From Halohasta litorea (lineage in GTDB: Archaea > Halobacteriota > Halobacteria > Halobacteriales > Haloferacaceae), in assembly GCF_024494645.1 (NCBI RefSeq), contig NZ_JANHDJ010000010.1:1-52587 (forward strand): 52,587 bases of DNA. The letters are read 5' to 3'. A program made the position numbers and the translations under genes. Each line of letters starts with the position of its first letter. Positions within the stretch are counted from its first letter, which is position 1. The notes beneath the pieces were generated by a model that was not told the DNA's origin, ran no database searches, and was given only the letters and a program-made list of their open reading frames with translations. Below are positions 50,441-52,587 of this stretch, piece after piece.

Positions 50441-52462
50441 ATGCGGAATGTGAGCTTGGACGTCGATGACCGACGTCTTGACGACGTAATTACTCAGGTC
50501 GGGAAAGGAAAATACCGCATTCCAGAGTTCCAGCGAGAATTCGTTTGGGACCGAACCGACGTCGTCGATCTCTTCGACAGTATCTACAAGAGTTACCCCA
50601 TTGGGAGTTTCTTCTTCTGGCGAGTCCCGCACGATATGTGGGACTTCTTCCGAGATGTCGACGAACTCCAGCAGCCCTCACTTGAAGAAATCCAGCGGTC
50701 CGAATTCCCCGAAATCAGTTTCGTGCTTGACGGCCAACAACGGCTAACCTCGCTCTACGTTACGCTCAACGGAATGAAATATGCGGACACGGACTACAGC
50801 CGCATCGTCTTTGACCTTGACGAAGAGACGTTCAAAGTTGCAGAAGGCAAAGCCGACCACCTTGTACGAGTCTGTGACATCTGGGACGACAAACGGGAGG
50901 TTCGCGACGAGTTAGAGGGCGATCGATATGAGGCGTTCACTGATTGCAACGATGCGCTGACGAAATACGAACTCCCGCTTATCATCGTCAAGACGAACGA
51001 AGTTGAGAGCGTCATAAACATCTTCGAGCGGATCAATCAGAAAGGGACGCGACTCAGCCGCTTCGATATAGTTAACGCCAACATCTGGTCAAGGGATTTC
51101 AATCTTCGTAGCCGCATCGACGAGGATATTTTCGAGCACTTAGACCAGATCGGGTTCGGGGAGATTGACAGAGGTACCGTGACCCAGACCCTGGCTCTCA
51201 ACATTGATGGAACGTGCAGCACGGACGCTCAGAAGAATCTCGATCCCGATGATGTCAGAGAGAACTGGGAGGATACCAAGGAGGCTATGATCTCCGCGAT
51301 TGGCTATCTCAGAAAACAACACGGAGTGAAACGGTCCGAGTTCATTCCGTACGAAGGAATGATTCCTGTGCTCGCATATTATATGTATGAGACAGATCGC
51401 AGGAATGTCGACCCAGACCACCAGGAACAGATAGACCGCTGGTTCTGGCGGGTCGCTCTCTCGGGTCGGTACAGCAGTTCTGCACAGACCAGAATGACTG
51501 AAGATAGCAAACTGATCGACAGGATCATCGCAGGAGAAGATGTTGAAATCAACTTCACGCCGCAGATTAGCACAGAACGCCTCAAAACGACCAATATCAA
51601 GCGGTCCACTTCAGGCCTCAGGAATGCATTCCTCTGTCTCCTTGCACGGAACCGACCTCTTCACTTCGAGGACGGCTCAGAAATCGACCTAACGGAAAAC
51701 GAGTACGCTGACTTCCGTCTCAACAAGCATCACATCTTTCCGAACGCCTATCTTCGGGGGTTAGACTACTCGAAAAAGGAGCGGAAGAGCATTATGGACA
51801 TTACCTTCATTCCTGCCGAGCTTAACCGCCGTCTCTCGGACACCTCCGCAAAAGAGTACTTTGGAAGACTCGCAAATGATGTAAATGAGTTTGAGCGAAT
51901 CATGGATTCGCACCTTATCCCCCATGACGAGGACTCGGGTATCTGGGACAACGATTATGATACGTTCCAGGAACAGCGGGCGGAACTCGTATACTCCGAA
52001 TTCATGGAACTAATCGGGGAGTATTCTGCTCTCGAGTCTGATCTCCGAAATGACCCTCAGAGCGCCGTCAAAGAGACGGAGGTTTTGGTTCGGGACTTCA
52101 TTGATACAGAACTCACTCTAGCAAGCGATGGAGGCACGTTCTGGGGTGAAGTCCCGAACGATGTGAACTCGAACGTTCAGCGGCGTATTAGCGAGGAGCA
52201 AGACAGTAATCCCGAGTTCACTGTCGACTCTGATCGAGACAAACTTGACTTCTGTAACGTGATGGACTACGCAAAGATTATCAACGCTCGCTGGGACGTT
52301 TTTGGGGATTATCTACCATCGAAATCAGCGGTTCAAACCCGGTTTGAGGACTTCGCAGAATTCCGCAACGCCATCGCTCATCATCGAGAAATCGATCGAT
52401 TCACCGAAATGGATGGCCAGGTCGCTATCGAATGGATAAACAGCTGCATTAGCGAAGAGTGA
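50441..52462 (+). CDS. DUF262 / HNH / HEPN (Swt1-type) defence-like protein
   Basis: 673 residues in three parts. The N-terminal DUF262 ParB-like domain has YRIPEFQREFVWD (about 25) and the FVLDGQQRLTSLY motif (about 95). The middle DUF1524-like HNH region has FRLNKHHIFPNAYLRG (about 425) and DITFIPAELNRRLS. The C-terminal HEPN domain of Swt1 type has FRNAIAHHREIDRF (about 650; R-N-x3-H pattern). DUF262 with DUF1524 defines GmrSD-like type IV restriction enzymes that cut modified phage DNA; the HEPN addition suggests an RNase or regulatory arm. An IS end starts directly after the stop codon. Confidence 0.85.
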   Translation: MRNVSLDVDDRRLDDVITQVGKGKYRIPEFQREFVWDRTDVVDLFDSIYKSYPIGSFFFWRVPHDMWDFFRDVDELQQPSLEEIQRSEFPEISFVLDGQQRLTSLYVTLNGMKYADTDYSRIVFDLDEETFKVAEGKADHLVRVCDIWDDKREVRDELEGDRYEAFTDCNDALTKYELPLIIVKTNEVESVINIFERINQKGTRLSRFDIVNANIWSRDFNLRSRIDEDIFEHLDQIGFGEIDRGTVTQTLALNIDGTCSTDAQKNLDPDDVRENWEDTKEAMISAIGYLRKQHGVKRSEFIPYEGMIPVLAYYMYETDRRNVDPDHQEQIDRWFWRVALSGRYSSSAQTRMTEDSKLIDRIIAGEDVEINFTPQISTERLKTTNIKRSTSGLRNAFLCLLARNRPLHFEDGSEIDLTENEYADFRLNKHHIFPNAYLRGLDYSKKERKSIMDITFIPAELNRRLSDTSAKEYFGRLANDVNEFERIMDSHLIPHDEDSGIWDNDYDTFQEQRAELVYSEFMELIGEYSALESDLRNDPQSAVKETEVLVRDFIDTELTLASDGGTFWGEVPNDVNSNVQRRISEEQDSNPEFTVDSDRDKLDFCNVMDYAKIINARWDVFGDYLPSKSAVQTRFEDFAEFRNAIAHHREIDRFTEMDGQVAIEWINSCISEE

Positions 52463-52587
52463 GGGTGTCATAGAAGAGTTCTCACACCGTGATGATCGTA
52501 CTTCCTGGATTGTCTCCGCGTTCGTAGTTGGTGATAGCGACGACGAGGCGAAGGCACAGGGCAAGAAACACCTGCGCTCGTGCGTGG
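52463..52587 (-). mobile_element. insertion sequence, right part outside the window
   Basis: GGGTGTCATAGAAGAGTTCT starts at 52463, the base after the DUF262 stop codon, and is the likely terminal repeat. The same end, reverse-complemented, is at 112-124. The element continues past the window edge. Confidence 0.65.
52482..52587 (-). CDS. transposase, C-terminal fragment (cut by window edge)
   Basis: Minus-strand frame entering from the right edge: HARAQVFLALCLRLVVAITN then YERGDNPGSTIITV and a TGA stop at 52482-52484, 7 bases inside the terminal repeat. The length and position fit the C-terminus of an IS transposase; the family cannot be fixed from 35 residues. Confidence 0.55.
   Translation of the reverse strand, partial: HARAQVFLALCLRLVVAITNYERGDNPGSTIITV

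Noticed and set aside
1-52587. tRNA, rRNA genes and CRISPR arrays
   Set aside because: No cloverleaf with a recognisable T-arm, no rRNA-like stretches and no regularly spaced 24-37 bp repeats were noticed on reading both strands by eye.

Overview
The window looks like part of a haloarchaeal (class Halobacteria) megaplasmid or chromosomal plasmid-like region. The proteins are strongly acidic and Asp/Glu-rich, the DNA is GC-rich with AT-rich promoters and islands, and several genes have a TATA-like box 25-30 bp before the start codon (leaderless transcription). Diagnostic families are present: Orc1/Cdc6 initiators, an archaeal TRAM protein, a type 2 IPP isomerase, a TrmB regulator, an ISH3-type transposase and an HTH/small-membrane-protein pair.

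Layout. 0-6.2 kb is a maintenance block: SRAP/HMCES-type ssDNA abasic-site protein, Orc1/Cdc6 with a candidate origin, TRAM protein, AbiEi/AbiEii toxin-antitoxin pair, and a ParA operon whose promoter and first codons lie inside a 9-bp-phased repeat array. 6.2-17.3 kb is a mobile-element-rich accessory segment with a methyltransferase, small membrane proteins, a lipid/isoprenoid pair (IPP isomerase, geranylgeranyl-reductase-like flavoprotein), TrmB and SMR genes, and two related transposases. Two identical 150-bp MITE copies lie in it in opposite orientation. 17.5-26.4 kb carries a tyrosine recombinase, an HD phosphohydrolase and an AddB/AddA-like helicase-nuclease operon. 26.4-35 kb is decayed accessory DNA: a PadR-like gene split by a 108-bp MITE, a duplicated and broken flavin protein, a histidine kinase, an ISH3-like insertion, an HTH regulator pair and an MFS exporter.

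35-44.4 kb is an array of small, mostly unknown plus-strand genes, including zinc ribbons, a SWIM protein, DUF6166- and DUF6610-like proteins and an ArdC-like antirestriction protein. Most are preceded by a T-tract abutting a hairpin whose stem sequence changes from copy to copy while pairing is kept. Three genes in this cluster and the distant SRAP gene also share a 10-21-10 inverted repeat. 44.4-50.2 kb is a second replication module: Orc1/Cdc6 flanked by about eight iterons around an AT-rich stretch, a family B DNA polymerase with altered motifs, a small conserved protein and a RecA/RadA-fold protein with degenerate nucleotide-binding motifs. The window ends with a DUF262-HNH-HEPN defence-type protein directly abutted by an insertion sequence.

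Taken together, two initiators with two candidate origins, a partition operon, an addiction module, an antirestriction gene and defence genes point to a large, possibly composite, mobile replicon. The features most worth testing are the hairpin promoter family of 35-43.5 kb, the shared 10-21-10 palindromes, and the 9-bp-phased ParA repeat array.
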